Shown: positions 38,037-48,701 of the stretch, piece after piece
Layout of the letters: each line of letters begins with the position of its first letter
How positions within the stretch are numbered: the first letter of the stretch is position 1
Position numbers and translations under genes: made by a program
Notes under the pieces: model-generated
What the model saw: the letters and a program-made list of their open reading frames with translations, nothing else
Database searches by the model: none
Told to the model about the DNA's origin: nothing
Assembly (NCBI RefSeq): GCF_900143525.1
Contig: NZ_FREZ01000003.1
Coordinates: 186,001-250,000, forward strand
Direction: 5' to 3'
DNA: 64,000 nt
From: Ruegeria sp. Alg231-54
Lineage (GTDB): Bacteria; Pseudomonadota; Alphaproteobacteria; Rhodobacterales; Rhodobacteraceae

Positions 38037-38324
38037 CCCGGGTGCTTACACCGGAAGTGTTGTGGGTGCGATATGCAATTTCAACAGGTCCAAAATGCAG
38101 CCCTTCAAGTTAATTTGACAAAATATCGGCAATTTAGGCGGCAACGGGTTTGCGTTTGGCAACATCCCCGCGTAAAGGGACCGTGATCAAAACGAAGCTT
38201 GGAATGAAAACAGGTGCTATGCGCCTTTTTTGCTCTCAGGCTCCCACATACAGATCGTTTTGTGCCACTATGCAGTGGTGGGAACGATGTGTTGCAGGAA
38301 AGAGGCTTGGAAGACAGTAGCGAC

Positions 38325-39668
38325 ATGCAAACTTTCAAACTGAAAAAAGGGTTGGAGCTGCCGGTGCAAGGCGCGCCAGAGCAGACGATCCAACCGGGTC
38401 CTGAATTCAGGTCTGTCGGGGTTTTGGGGGCTGATTATCTGGGCCTGAAACCGCGCATGCTGGTTCAAGAGGGTGAAGAGGTTCAGCGGGGCACACCGTT
38501 GTTTTGCCACAAGGACGTGCCCGAGGCGATGATGGTCGCCCCGCTCAGCGGCAAGATTGTGGCCATCAACCGTGGTGCGCGTCGGGTGTTGCAGAGTGTC
38601 GTGATCGAAGTCTCGAACGTCAACGACACAGGTCTGGATTTCTCGGCTGTGGGCAATGCCGATACCGCCGAGGGCGTGACCGAACGTCTATGTGCGGCTG
38701 GCCTGTGGACCGCTTTCCGCACGCGGCCCTATTCCAAGATGCCCGCACCGGGTACCAAGCCCACGGCAATTTTCGTGACAGCGATGGATAGCGAGCCTCT
38801 GGCCGCTGATGCCGCGATCATTATCCAGGATGCAGGTGACGCCTTTGCTGTCGGCCTGAGCGCAGTTGCCAAGCTGACCGAGGGCAAGACGTATCTGTGC
38901 CAAAATGAGGGCGCAGCCCTGCCGGGCACCGACGTTCCGGGTGTTGAAGCCGCAGCATTTTCCGGACCGCATCCCGCAGGCCTGGCTGGAACCCACATCC
39001 ACTTCCTTGAGCCGCTGGCCGGTGAAAAGCAGGTTTGGACAATCGGCTATCAGGATGTCATCGCGATTGGCCGTCTGATGCAAACGGGCCATCTGGATCC
39101 GAACATCGTGGTTGCCCTTTCAGGCCCCGGCGCGCGTCAACCCCGCCTGATCCGCACCGTCATGGGGGCATCGACCGATGATCTTACCCGTGACGAAATC
39201 AATGTGGACGGCACGGCCCGTGTAATCTCGGGCTCGATCCTGTCAGGCCGTCATGCAGAGGGGCCACAAGCCTACCTGGGCCGTTTCGCGCGTCAGATCA
39301 GCATCATCCGCGAAGACCATGATCAGCATACGTTGGGCTGGATTCTTCCGATGCCGTCGAAATACGCGGTTCAGCCGGTTCTTGGCTCGGCCTTTGCCAA
39401 GAAGCTGTTTGCATTCACGTCCAATCTGAATGGTGGACGCCGTGCGATGGTTCCGACCGGTACATTCGAACAGTTGATGCCGCAGGACTATTTGCCGACG
39501 CAATTGCTACGCGCTTTGCTGGTAATGGACACCGATACTGCACAGGCGCTGGGTGCGCTCGAGTTGGACGAAGAGGACCTTGGCCTTATCGGCTTTGCCT
39601 GTCCGGCGAAATATGAATATGGGCTGGCGCTGCGCGACTGCCTTACAAAGATTGAAAAGGAGGGCTGA
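38325..39668 (+). CDS. nqrA: Na+-translocating NADH:quinone reductase subunit A
   Basis: Peripheral cytoplasmic subunit of Na+-NQR, implicated in quinone binding. The 447-residue protein begins MQTFKLKKGLELPVQGAP, the family N-terminus, and contains the YLGLKPRMLVQEGEEV barrel-sandwich region and LGWILPMP near residue 345. I use the ATG at 38325; the frame is open 37 codons upstream but without similarity. It is the first gene of nqrABCDEF, 288 bases from the divergent methyltransferase gene. That gap must hold the promoter, and nothing else is recognisable there. Confidence 0.95.
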   Translation: MQTFKLKKGLELPVQGAPEQTIQPGPEFRSVGVLGADYLGLKPRMLVQEGEEVQRGTPLFCHKDVPEAMMVAPLSGKIVAINRGARRVLQSVVIEVSNVNDTGLDFSAVGNADTAEGVTERLCAAGLWTAFRTRPYSKMPAPGTKPTAIFVTAMDSEPLAADAAIIIQDAGDAFAVGLSAVAKLTEGKTYLCQNEGAALPGTDVPGVEAAAFSGPHPAGLAGTHIHFLEPLAGEKQVWTIGYQDVIAIGRLMQTGHLDPNIVVALSGPGARQPRLIRTVMGASTDDLTRDEINVDGTARVISGSILSGRHAEGPQAYLGRFARQISIIREDHDQHTLGWILPMPSKYAVQPVLGSAFAKKLFAFTSNLNGGRRAMVPTGTFEQLMPQDYLPTQLLRALLVMDTDTAQALGALELDEEDLGLIGFACPAKYEYGLALRDCLTKIEKEG

Positions 39669-39673
39669 TCCGA

Positions 39674-40882
39674 ATGGGTTTGCGCAACTTCTTTGACCGG
39701 ATCGAGCCGAACTTTACTAAGGGCGGCAAGTACGAGAAGTATTTCCCCATCTACGAGATGGTCGAAAGCTTCATCTACACTCCGAAAACCGTAACCTCCG
39801 TTGCACCCCATGCGCGGTCCTACGTGGATATGAAGCGGATCATGACTTATGTCGTGATCGCTACGATCCCCTGTATCCTGTGGGGGATGTATAATACCGG
39901 CTGTCAAGCAAACACAGCCATTGCCGCGCTGGGTCCGGATTCAGCCACCGGCTGGCGGATCGCCATCCTGCAGATGTTCGGCATCTCGCTGAACCCCGCC
40001 AGCATCTTTGCCAATGTGATGCACGGGATGATGTATTTCCTGCCAATTTACATCGTCACTCTGGTTGCGGGTGGTATCTTTGAGGTCATCTTTGCGACTG
40101 TTCGCGGCCATGAGGTGAACGAGGGTTTCCTTGTAACTTCAATGCTTTACACGCTGATCATGCCCGCATCCACGCCACTTTGGCAGGTTGCGTTGGGCAT
40201 CATCTTCGGGGTGGTGATCGGCAAAGAAGTCTTTGGCGGTACTGGCAAGAACTTCCTGAACCCAGCACTAGTCGGTCGTGCGTTCCTGTACTTTGCCTAT
40301 CCGGCGAACATGTCAGGTGACACAGTCTGGACCCCGGTTGATGGCTTTTCAGGCGCTACAGCGCTGTCGGTATCCGCCTCAGAAGGATATCAGGCGTTGG
40401 CCACTGAGGGGCTGACATGGTGGAATGCGTTTCTGGGTCAGATGCAGGGCAGCTTTGGTGAGACGTCAACGCTGGCCTGTATGATCGGCCTGGCATTCCT
40501 GCTGACGACCCGCATCGCCAATTTCCGACTGATTGTCGGCTGTCTGGCCGGGACCATAGGCCTGACGCTGCTGTTCAACCTCATTGGCTCGGATACCAAC
40601 CCGATGTTCGCGATGCCATGGTACTGGCACGTCGTCGCCGGCGGTTACGCTTTCGGTCTGGCTTTCATGGTGACCGAGCCCGTTTCAGCCAGCCATACCA
40701 ACATGGGCCGTTATATCTACGGTGCTCTGATCGGTATCATGGTTGTGTTGATCCGTGTGGTGAACCCCGCTTTCCCCGAAGGCATGATGCTGGCAATCCT
40801 GTTCGGTAACGTCTTTGCACCGCTGATCGACTACTTCGTCGTTCAGGCAAACATCAAACGGAGGGCGCGTCGCCATGTCTGA
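39674..40882 (+). CDS. nqrB: Na+-NQR subunit B
   Basis: Membrane subunit (402 residues, about 10 helices) that carries covalent FMN and riboflavin and forms part of the Na+ path. The flavinylation motif is DGFSGAT, with Thr229 as the predicted FMN attachment residue, to be modified by the ApbE encoded 6.5 kb downstream. The EGFLVTSMLYTLIMPA stretch is a family mark. The stop overlaps nqrC by eight bases. Confidence 0.96.
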   Translation: MGLRNFFDRIEPNFTKGGKYEKYFPIYEMVESFIYTPKTVTSVAPHARSYVDMKRIMTYVVIATIPCILWGMYNTGCQANTAIAALGPDSATGWRIAILQMFGISLNPASIFANVMHGMMYFLPIYIVTLVAGGIFEVIFATVRGHEVNEGFLVTSMLYTLIMPASTPLWQVALGIIFGVVIGKEVFGGTGKNFLNPALVGRAFLYFAYPANMSGDTVWTPVDGFSGATALSVSASEGYQALATEGLTWWNAFLGQMQGSFGETSTLACMIGLAFLLTTRIANFRLIVGCLAGTIGLTLLFNLIGSDTNPMFAMPWYWHVVAGGYAFGLAFMVTEPVSASHTNMGRYIYGALIGIMVVLIRVVNPAFPEGMMLAILFGNVFAPLIDYFVVQANIKRRARRHV

Positions 40883-41689
40883 TACGCAATCCCCAGAACC
40901 CAAGGGCGCGATTGCCAAGTTTCTGGCGGCCTCGCCGGACTCGGTCGGCAAAACGATCTTTATCGCCGTCGCTGTTTGCCTAGTGGCCTCGATGGTTGTG
41001 TCCGCCGCAGCCGTTAGCCTGCGCCCGGTCCAGGAAGCCAACGCGCTGAAGGACAAGCAGATCAACGTTCTGCAGGTTGCTGGTGTCTATGAACCCGGCA
41101 CCGACGTGTCTGAGGCTTTCGCCGCGTTCGAGCCGCACGTTGTTGAACTTTCGACGGGTGAGTTCGTCGACGACCAGTTCGATCCCGCAACATTCGACGA
41201 TCTGGCCGCCGCAAGCGATCCAGAGCTGAGCGTCGCGCTGGACGATGACCCGGCCGGTATCGGCCGAAAGGCGTTGTACCGCGTTGTCTACTTGCTGCGC
41301 GACGATTCCGGTGCGTTGGACAAGGTTATCCTGCCGCTGCACGGCTATGGCCTTTGGTCGACACTCTATGGCTTTATCGCGCTGGAAAATAACGGCAACG
41401 ATATCTACGGCCTGCAATTTTACCAGCACGGCGAAACTCCCGGTCTTGGCGCCGAGGTGGACAATCCGCGTTGGAAAGCGTTGTGGAACGGCAAGAAGCT
41501 GCGGGACGATGCCGGTGATCTGCAGATCACAGTATCCAAGTCGCAACCTGCCGCTGGCCCCGACTTTTATGTAGATGCGCTGGCCGGTGCCACGCTGACT
41601 TCGGTTGGTGTTGATAACCTGGTGAAATTCTGGATGGGTGATGCGGGCTTCGCTCCGTTCCTGGCCAAACTGCAAGCAGGAGAGTTCTG

Positions 41690-41690
<1 letters not shown>
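40875..41690 (+). CDS. nqrC: Na+-NQR subunit C
   Basis: A one-helix membrane-anchored subunit (helix at about residues 24-46) with a large periplasmic FMN-binding domain. The ApbE target motif reads D234-A-L-A-G-A-T240: the acceptor Thr and conserved Asp and Ala are kept, but the position that is usually Ser or Thr is Ala. GHGLWS in the family appears here as [10 protein letters not shown]. It is coupled to nqrD by a one-base overlap (TGATG). Confidence 0.95.
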
Positions 41691-42342
<652 letters not shown>

Positions 42343-42343
<1 letters not shown>

Positions 42344-42951
42344 TGGAAGGTCTGATTTCACTGGCCGTAAAGGCCATCTTTGTTGAAAACCTCGCGCTCA
42401 GCTTCTTCCTCGGGATGTGTACATTCATCGCCGTGTCTAAGAAGATTTCGACCGCGCTGGGTCTTGGCATCTCGGTCATGGTCGTTCAGGCGATCACCGT
42501 TCCCACGAACAACCTGCTGCTCAGCTATCTGCTGAAGCCCGGTGCGTTGGCCTGGGCGGGTTTCCCCGATGTGGACCTGACCTTCCTTGGTCTGATTTCC
42601 TATATTGGCGTGATCGCGGCGATGGTGCAGATCCTTGAGATGGTTCTCGATAAGTATTTCCCGCCGCTTTATAACGCGCTTGGGATCTTCCTGCCGCTTA
42701 TCACAGTGAACTGTGCCATTCTGGGTGGATCGCTGTTCATGGTCGAGCGTGACTATAACTTTGCCGAAGCAGCCACGTACGGTGTGTCTTCGGGCTTTGG
42801 CTGGGCACTGGCGATCACCGCGATGGCGGGCGTTCGTGAAAAGCTGAAGTACTCGGATATTCCGGATGGCTTGCAGGGTCTTGGTATCACCTTCATCACC
42901 GCGGGACTGATGGCGATGGCCTTCATGTCTTTCTCGGGCGTGAAGCTGTAA
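42343..42951 (+). CDS. nqrE: Na+-NQR subunit E
   Basis: A 202-residue subunit with about six helices, homologous to NqrD and RnfA. The mirrored Cys segments are in [15 protein letters not shown] and [17 protein letters not shown]. With NqrD it forms the inverted-repeat pair that holds the intramembrane iron centre. It is separated from nqrF by 10 bases with an AGGAGG site. Confidence 0.95.
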
Positions 42952-42961
42952 GGAGGGACGA

Positions 42962-44185
42962 ATGGAAACTTTTAGCCTGGGCGTCGTCCTTTTCACCCTG
43001 ATCGTTGTCGCTTTGGTGGCCCTCATCATGGCCGCCCGTTCGAGACTGGTATCGACTGGCGATGTGAACATCACAATCAACGGCGAAAAAACCATTTCCG
43101 TTCCCGCAGGTGGCAAATTGCTGCAGACACTGGCGGCCGAAAAGCTGTTTGTGCCTTCTGCCTGCGGCGGTGGTGGCACCTGTGCGCAGTGCCGTGTGCG
43201 TGTGCATTCAGGTGGCGGTTCGATCCTGCCGACCGAAGAAAGCCATATCACCAAGCGCGAAGCCTCTTGCGGCGACCGCCTGTCCTGTCAGGTTGCGGTC
43301 AAGCAGGACATGAACATCGAAGTTCCCGAAGAGGTCTTTGGCGTCAAGAAATGGGAATGCACGGTTCGCTCGAACGAAAACGTGGCAACCTTCATCAAGG
43401 CGCTGACTCTGGATCTGCCCGAAGGGGAGGACGTGAACTTTCGCGCTGGCGGATACATCCAGATCGAAGCCCCTGCGCATGCGTTGAAATACACTGATTT
43501 CGACGTGGAAGAGGAATACCGCGAAGATTGGGACCGCTTCAATCTGTGGCAGTATGAGTCGGTTGTGAACGAACCGATCGAGCGCGCGTATTCAATGGCC
43601 AACTACCCGGACGAAAAAGGCATGATCATGCTGAACGTCCGCGTTGCCTCGCCACCTCCGGGTTCCGAAGGTATCCCAGCAGGTCAGATGTCGTCTTACA
43701 TCTTCAACCTAAAACCGGGTGATAAGGTCACCATCTCGGGCCCGTTTGGCGAATTCTTTGCCCGCGACACCCAGAAAGAGATGGTCTTTATCGGCGGTGG
43801 TGCCGGTATGGCCCCCATGCGCAGCCATATTTTCGATCAGCTCAAGCGTCTTGAAAATCGCGACCGAAAAATTAGCTTCTGGTACGGCGCACGGTCCAAG
43901 AAAGAGATGTTCTTTGTCGAGGATTTCGACACTCTGGCCGAGGAATTCGACAACTTCGAATGGCATGTTGCCCTGTCGGATGCGCAGCCAGAGGACGATT
44001 GGAAAGGCTACACCGGCTTTATCCACAACGTTCTGTTCGAAGAATATCTCAAGAACCACCCTGCGCCTGAGGACTGTGAGTTCTATATGTGTGGCCCACC
44101 AATCATGAACCAGTCGGTCATCAACATGCTGCTGGATCTGGGCGTGGACCGCGAAGACATCATGCTCGACGATTTCGGCGGGTAA
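42962..44185 (+). CDS. nqrF: Na+-NQR subunit F (NADH dehydrogenase subunit)
   Basis: Entry point for electrons. The 407-residue protein has one N-terminal helix (about 5-25), a plant-type [2Fe-2S] domain with ligands C68, C74, C77 and C109, then a ferredoxin-NADP reductase-like module. FAD is bound by RAYSMANYP; the NADH site has [12 protein letters not shown] and the terminal [10 protein letters not shown]. Last gene of the operon; a strong terminator follows 10 bases later. Confidence 0.96.
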   Translation: METFSLGVVLFTLIVVALVALIMAARSRLVSTGDVNITINGEKTISVPAGGKLLQTLAAEKLFVPSACGGGGTCAQCRVRVHSGGGSILPTEESHITKREASCGDRLSCQVAVKQDMNIEVPEEVFGVKKWECTVRSNENVATFIKALTLDLPEGEDVNFRAGGYIQIEAPAHALKYTDFDVEEEYREDWDRFNLWQYESVVNEPIERAYSMANYPDEKGMIMLNVRVASPPPGSEGIPAGQMSSYIFNLKPGDKVTISGPFGEFFARDTQKEMVFIGGGAGMAPMRSHIFDQLKRLENRDRKISFWYGARSKKEMFFVEDFDTLAEEFDNFEWHVALSDAQPEDDWKGYTGFIHNVLFEEYLKNHPAPEDCEFYMCGPPIMNQSVINMLLDLGVDREDIMLDDFGG

Positions 44186-44194
44186 GAAACAAAG

Positions 44195-44226
44195 AACCGG
44201 CGCTTACATGCGCCGGTTTTCTTTTG
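44195..44226 (+). terminator. intrinsic terminator of the nqr operon
   Basis: AACCGGCGC and GCGCCGGTT form nine pairs around a six-base loop, followed by TTCTTTT. It ends the nqrABCDEF transcript directly after nqrF and also separates it from the convergent pseudogene. Confidence 0.9.
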
Positions 44227-44229
44227 TGC

Positions 44230-45315
44230 TCAAAGACGAAGGTCGCTGGCCTCTATCGGCAGGACCGACTTGACGTCGAAGACCACGCTTGTGTCTTTTC
44301 CGAACGCTCTGATTTGCGCGGACTCGACATCCAAAGACTCTCGATGTGCGACGGCCAAAACGACGCCGTCATAGGCGTGTTCCTTAGGGGTGTCGACAAG
44401 GGGAATCCCATACTCGGCCAACGCTTTACCAGTTGCGACACTACATAACTGCCCATGCTGTCGTTCAGGCGTCGCCCGGCCAGAATGATCTATGGATGAT
44501 GGCCGATCGCCTCTGCCTTATGTGTCAGGTAGCAAGGGTCAACGCCGATACAGTGTCCGCCAACGAGGCCAGGACGGAAGGGCAAAAAGTTCCACTTGGT
44601 ACCCGCTGCGCGCAGAACGGCATCGGTATCAATGCCCAGACGTCCAAAAATCATCGCCAATTCATTGACCAGCGCGATGTTCATGTCGCGTTGCGTGTTT
44701 TCGATAACTTTCGCTGCTTCGGCCACGCGGATGCTTTCCGCTTTGTGCGTACCTGCCGTGATAATCCGGCCATAAAGCGCGTCTACCAGATCAGCAACTT
44801 CGGGTGTCGAACCCCAGGTCACCTTGCAAATGTCCGAGATCCGATGGGCCTTATCACCCGGATTAATCCGCTCTGGGCTGTATCCGGCAAAGAAATCCGT
44901 GTTGAATGTAAGTCCTGAAACCCGTTCGAGGACTGGCACACAGTCATCCTCGGTTGCACCTAGATTAACCGTGGACTCGTAAATCACCAAGTCAACTTTT
45001 TTTTAGAATACGCCCGACCGCCTCGGACGCACTCAGCAAAGGCGACAAATCCGGTTATTTGCCCGCCGTGATTGGCGTTGGAACGGTTATGACAAAGGTG
45101 TCACATGTTGCCAGATCGGAAGGTTCCGAAATAAAGGGCAAACCTTTCGCAGCGCTCAGATCATTGGGTTCAACTTCCTGAGTGCTATCCTGCCCCGCGC
45201 GCAGCGCGTCAATGCGTTTGGCATTGATATCAAACCCTACTACCGGGCTTTCGCCGGCAAAAGCCACAGCCAGTGGCAGATCGCCAAAGCTAACCCAATG
45301 ACGACATTTTTTCGC
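44230..45315 (-). pseudogene. nucleotide-sugar (UDP-HexNAc-type) 6-dehydrogenase, decayed
   Basis: Segments of a WbpA/TviB-like dehydrogenase are recognisable in order on the minus strand but in different frames: [48 protein letters not shown], the catalytic region [14 protein letters not shown], and the C-terminus VLAVAHRESLD. Lesions that I can place: a frame change in the NAD-binding glycine region near 45287; an in-frame TAA at 45055-45057; a frameshift at the eight-base T run 44997-45004; an in-frame TAG at 44490-44492; and, near 44420-44445, loss of roughly 60 codons with a frame change that removes the MGLTFKENCPD region. Several independent lesions rule out one sequencing error. It would have followed the intact epimerase in one operon. 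Confidence 0.88.
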
Positions 45316-45351
45316 GAACCGAGATTTGTTTCGTACATGCAGAAACTCAGT

Positions 45352-46365
45352 TCATTTCCCGTGATACTCACGAAACCATTCGACAAAACGAACGATCCCG
45401 TCTTTGAAGTCGGTTTTGGGACGATAGCCAGTGAGTTTCTGAAGCAAATCATTGTTGGCCCAAGTCGCGGGCACGTCGCCCTTTTGCATGGGCATGTAGT
45501 TGCGGATAGCTTTCTTACCAACGGCTTCTTCGATGGCATCGATGAAATCCATCAACCGAACTTTGTCGCCATTACCTACATTGACCACGCGCCAGGGCGC
45601 CACGGGTGAAAGGCTGTCTCCGTCTTCGATGTCGTTTGCGTTGTCCGGGCGCACTGGCGGAACGTCGATCAGCAACCTGATTCCGCGCACCAGATCATCT
45701 ACATGGGTGAAATCACGGTACATGTCACCGTGGTTGTAGATGTCAATTGGGCGGTTTTCCAGAATGGCATTTACAAACTTGTAATACGCCAGATCGGGGC
45801 GGCCCCAAGTGCCATATACGGTAAAGAAGCGGAACATTGTGGTCGGAAGGTTCCAAAGATGCGCGTAGGAATGTCCCATCGCTTCATTGGCCTTTTTGGT
45901 TGCCGCATAAATAGTCAGTGGCGCGTCGGCCTTATCCACCTCGGTGAAGGGCATCACTTCATTCGCGCCATAGACCGACGAGGTGGATGCCATCAAAAGG
46001 TGTTCAACATTATGTTCGCGGGCAACCTCCATCACGTTGAATGTACCGACAATATTCGAGTCGATATAGCTGCGCGGATTCTCCAGGCTGTAACGCACGC
46101 CTGCCTGACCGGCCAGGTGCACGATCACATCTGGCTGAAATTCATCACCAACCTGTTTGAGCTTTTCGTGATTTTCCAACAAATCCTCGGTGACGGAAAA
46201 CCCAGGGTTTTGCAGCAGCATCTGATGCCGGCGATTTTTTAGCGCGACATCATAGTAATCGGTCATCCCGTCATAGCCGTGCACCCGGAATCCTTCCGAA
46301 AGCAACAGTTTCGCAAGATGGAACCCGATGAAACCCGCTGTACCCGTTACCAGAACGTGCTTCAT
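45352..46365 (-). CDS. NAD-dependent epimerase, UDP-glucuronate 4-epimerase type
   Basis: A 337-residue extended short-chain dehydrogenase/reductase. It has the NAD motif GTAGFIGFH near the N-terminus, SSVYG, and the catalytic Tyr-x3-Lys in IYAATKKANE. Similarity is to UDP-glucuronate or UDP-galacturonate 4-epimerases of capsule and LPS pathways. All motifs are intact, unlike the dehydrogenase downstream that would have supplied uronic acid substrate. Another dehydrogenase elsewhere in the genome may now feed it, or it may be an orphan. Confidence 0.87.
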   Translation of the reverse strand: MKHVLVTGTAGFIGFHLAKLLLSEGFRVHGYDGMTDYYDVALKNRRHQMLLQNPGFSVTEDLLENHEKLKQVGDEFQPDVIVHLAGQAGVRYSLENPRSYIDSNIVGTFNVMEVAREHNVEHLLMASTSSVYGANEVMPFTEVDKADAPLTIYAATKKANEAMGHSYAHLWNLPTTMFRFFTVYGTWGRPDLAYYKFVNAILENRPIDIYNHGDMYRDFTHVDDLVRGIRLLIDVPPVRPDNANDIEDGDSLSPVAPWRVVNVGNGDKVRLMDFIDAIEEAVGKKAIRNYMPMQKGDVPATWANNDLLQKLTGYRPKTDFKDGIVRFVEWFREYHGK

Positions 46366-46449
46366 TTTACCCTCGACCTATAACCGAACAAATTTTGGCA
46401 TCAAGGATACTGTCAGTCAGCCAAGGTCAAGGGATTTCTGCCGGAAGGA

Positions 46450-46980
46450 TCAGCCTACGATCATTTGTTTCATACGCAACGCTTCATACTCCAGTTCTTT
46501 CAGCCGGAAATGAACAACGTCACCTATTGTGACGACGCCGCGCAGTTTGCCGTCGCCAACAACGGGCATGTGGCGAAAACGTCCTTCGGTCATGGTTTTC
46601 AGGACATCATTCAACAGATCGTCTGGTGAACATGTCTTGACCTCGCGCGTCATCAGATCCTCGACGGATTGCGGCAGGGTCTGGCCGGGCGTGTCAGCCA
46701 TGCGCCGGACGATGTCGCGTTCGGACAGAATACCCTGAAGGGTGCCGTTCTGGTCGGTCACGACCACGGCACCAATCCGCTTTTCACTGAGGGTATTCAC
46801 GACCGAATGGATCGTGTCGTTTGGGCGCACCGCAAATACAGCATCCCCTTTACCCGCAAGCAATTTTGCCACCGTCGTCTGCGAGTGCGACAGATTGGAT
46901 TCAACCGATTGGCTGTGCGTGCTTGTATCGGTCTTGTCGCCGCGGGTAGGGGGCTGATATGAGGTTGGGGCCATTGGCAA
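46450..46980 (-). CDS. CBS-pair domain protein
   Basis: A 176-residue protein with a low-complexity Ser/Thr-rich start (about 1-35) and two CBS motifs (about 45-100 and 110-165) with the typical ends GILSERDIVR and GVVTIGDVV. CBS pairs sense adenine nucleotides or SAM. No attached catalytic domain is present, so it is a stand-alone sensor module. The first ATG is used; a second lies two codons later. It is monocistronic, back to back with the small membrane protein gene. Confidence 0.85.
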   Translation of the reverse strand: MPMAPTSYQPPTRGDKTDTSTHSQSVESNLSHSQTTVAKLLAGKGDAVFAVRPNDTIHSVVNTLSEKRIGAVVVTDQNGTLQGILSERDIVRRMADTPGQTLPQSVEDLMTREVKTCSPDDLLNDVLKTMTEGRFRHMPVVGDGKLRGVVTIGDVVHFRLKELEYEALRMKQMIVG

Positions 46981-47095
46981 TCTCCTCTTATTTTTGAGAT
47001 GGCTTCCCTTACACCTTACCGCAGCAATGCGGTCTGTATAGGGTACAAATGCCCAAACCGGGGAAAACTGCCGCTAAACAAGGATATCCGGCCTG

Positions 47096-47281
47096 TTGTC
47101 TGACTTGTACCTTACCCCGCCCGTCGCAGTGCTGATTTTCTTTGCCGTGGTCGTGTGCGGGCATAACTTTAGAATGGCCTGGAAACAGCAGGCTGTCGGC
47201 TGGCAAAAGAAAGCTTGGCTATTTGGTGTGCCTGCCGGCATCGGACTGCTTATGTTGGGCTTCCTGCCGCTAAAGTTGTGA
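47096..47281 (+). CDS. small two-helix membrane protein, unknown
   Basis: A 61-residue frame with helices at about residues 7-23 and 41-58 joined by a Lys/Trp/Gln-rich loop. The start is TTG with an AAGGA site about 11 bases upstream. It ends 67 bases before apbE on the same strand. I recognise no family. Its position upstream of apbE-nqrM makes a membrane-complex role possible, but nothing shows it. Confidence 0.45.
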   Translation: MSDLYLTPPVAVLIFFAVVVCGHNFRMAWKQQAVGWQKKAWLFGVPAGIGLLMLGFLPLKL

Positions 47282-47348
47282 AGTCGGTTTGACTCTGCAA
47301 GGGGCCGCTGGCATATGCCGGGCACGGTTTTCCTCTGGAGGTCTCTCG

Positions 47349-48374
47349 ATGCGCCTTTTGCCTGTTCTGGCTGTTGCAACACTTGTTTCCGGATGTCTCT
47401 TTGACAAAGAACCCGAGGTTGTGCGCCTGTCCGGTGAGACCATGGGTACCACATTCAACATCACCGCTATCGGCACGGATGTGGATGAGACTGCATTGGG
47501 CTCTGCCGTCGAAGAGACGTTGGCAGACGTGAACGCCAAGATGTCCAACTGGGACCCCAACTCAGAGGTTTCGACATTTTCGGCGGCGTCCAGCACTGAA
47601 CCCACTGAGGTTTCCGAAGAATTTGCGCTGGTTTTAGGCGCAGCAAATGACGTGCATGAAAAATCGGGAGGCACGTTCGACGTAACGCTTGGCCCGCTGA
47701 TCGAACTGTGGGGCTTTGGTCCGCGCAAGCCAGAAGATCCGGTGCCATCAGATGCCGAGATACAGGCGGCGTTGGAAAGCGTTGGTCAGGAACGCTTGCT
47801 GATGTTGGACAGCGACAACGGAACTTTGGCCAAATCAGATGCTGGCGTGGGCATCAACCTGTCAGCAATCGCCAAAGGATATGGCATCGACGCGGTGGCT
47901 GCGACGCTGCGCGACGCTGGGATCGAAAACTATATGGTCGAGATCGGTGGTGATCTGGTCACCATGGGCCAGAACGACAAAGGTGAGGCATGGCGGATCG
48001 GGATCGAAAAGCCCGAAGCGGGGGCCCAAAACCTGCAGTTGGTAGTTGAGCTGGACAACCTCGGTATGGCGACCTCTGGCGACTACAAGAATTTCTTTGA
48101 ACAGGACGGCGTGCGGTATTCGCATATCATCGACCCAACAACAGGTCGTCCGATCACGCATCGCACGACCTCGGTCACGGTTCTGGCCGAAAATGCAATG
48201 ATGGCGGATGCCTGGGCGACAGCGATGTTAGCGCTGGGTCAGGATAAGGGCCTGGGGCTGGCTGAAGAACATAAACTTGCCGTGTATTTTATCTCGCGGG
48301 ATGTGACAGGTGGCGACGATGCCTATATTACGGTTCACAGCACTGCGTTCAAAGACGCACTGGGCACCAACTGA
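47349..48374 (+). CDS. apbE: FAD:protein FMN transferase, lipoprotein
   Basis: Transfers FMN from FAD to the Thr of NqrB and NqrC. The 341-residue protein begins with a lipoprotein signal ending in the lipobox LVSGC, so it is anchored to the periplasmic face of the inner membrane. Motifs include GETMGTTFNI, AKGYGIDAVAATL, YMVEIGGDLVTMG and the C-terminal metal/FAD stretch HIIDPTTGRPI. The ATG at 47349 has a strong GGAGG; the frame upstream is unrelated. It is followed after 15 bases by nqrM. Confidence 0.94.
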   Translation: MRLLPVLAVATLVSGCLFDKEPEVVRLSGETMGTTFNITAIGTDVDETALGSAVEETLADVNAKMSNWDPNSEVSTFSAASSTEPTEVSEEFALVLGAANDVHEKSGGTFDVTLGPLIELWGFGPRKPEDPVPSDAEIQAALESVGQERLLMLDSDNGTLAKSDAGVGINLSAIAKGYGIDAVAATLRDAGIENYMVEIGGDLVTMGQNDKGEAWRIGIEKPEAGAQNLQLVVELDNLGMATSGDYKNFFEQDGVRYSHIIDPTTGRPITHRTTSVTVLAENAMMADAWATAMLALGQDKGLGLAEEHKLAVYFISRDVTGGDDAYITVHSTAFKDALGTN

Positions 48375-48389
48375 TAGGTAGGAACCGGG

Positions 48390-48626
48390 ATGAGCACCTT
48401 TATCATAGCCTTTTTTCTGCTTTTGATCATCGTGGTTGGCATGTCGCTGGGCGTCATGCTGATGGGCAAGACGATCAAAGGCAGCTGTGGTGGTCTGAAC
48501 GCAATCTCTGGCGCGGACAAATGTGTGGTCTGCAAAAAGGATGTCGATCCCAATTCGCCCTTGCGTGATCAGTTGCAATGCAAACGTGCCAAAAAGATGC
48601 TTGAGCAGATGGAGCGTCAGGCCTGA
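48390..48626 (+). CDS. nqrM: Na+-NQR maturation factor NqrM (DUF539)
   Basis: A 78-residue protein with one N-terminal helix (about 3-26) and a short tail with four Cys: C33 in KGSCGGLN, C45 and C48 in DKCVVCKKD, and C64 in QLQCKRAK. NqrM is required for Na+-NQR assembly, proposed to deliver iron to the NqrD/E site. It follows apbE as in most nqr-bearing genomes, although here the pair lies about 3 kb from nqrF. Confidence 0.93.
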   Translation: MSTFIIAFFLLLIIVVGMSLGVMLMGKTIKGSCGGLNAISGADKCVVCKKDVDPNSPLRDQLQCKRAKKMLEQMERQA

Positions 48627-48701
48627 ACGCAGATTGCGCTTCGCTATAGTGATGGTAATGGCTAAATAGACCCCTGAGGTGACTTGGGGGAGAGCGCGCG
48701 T

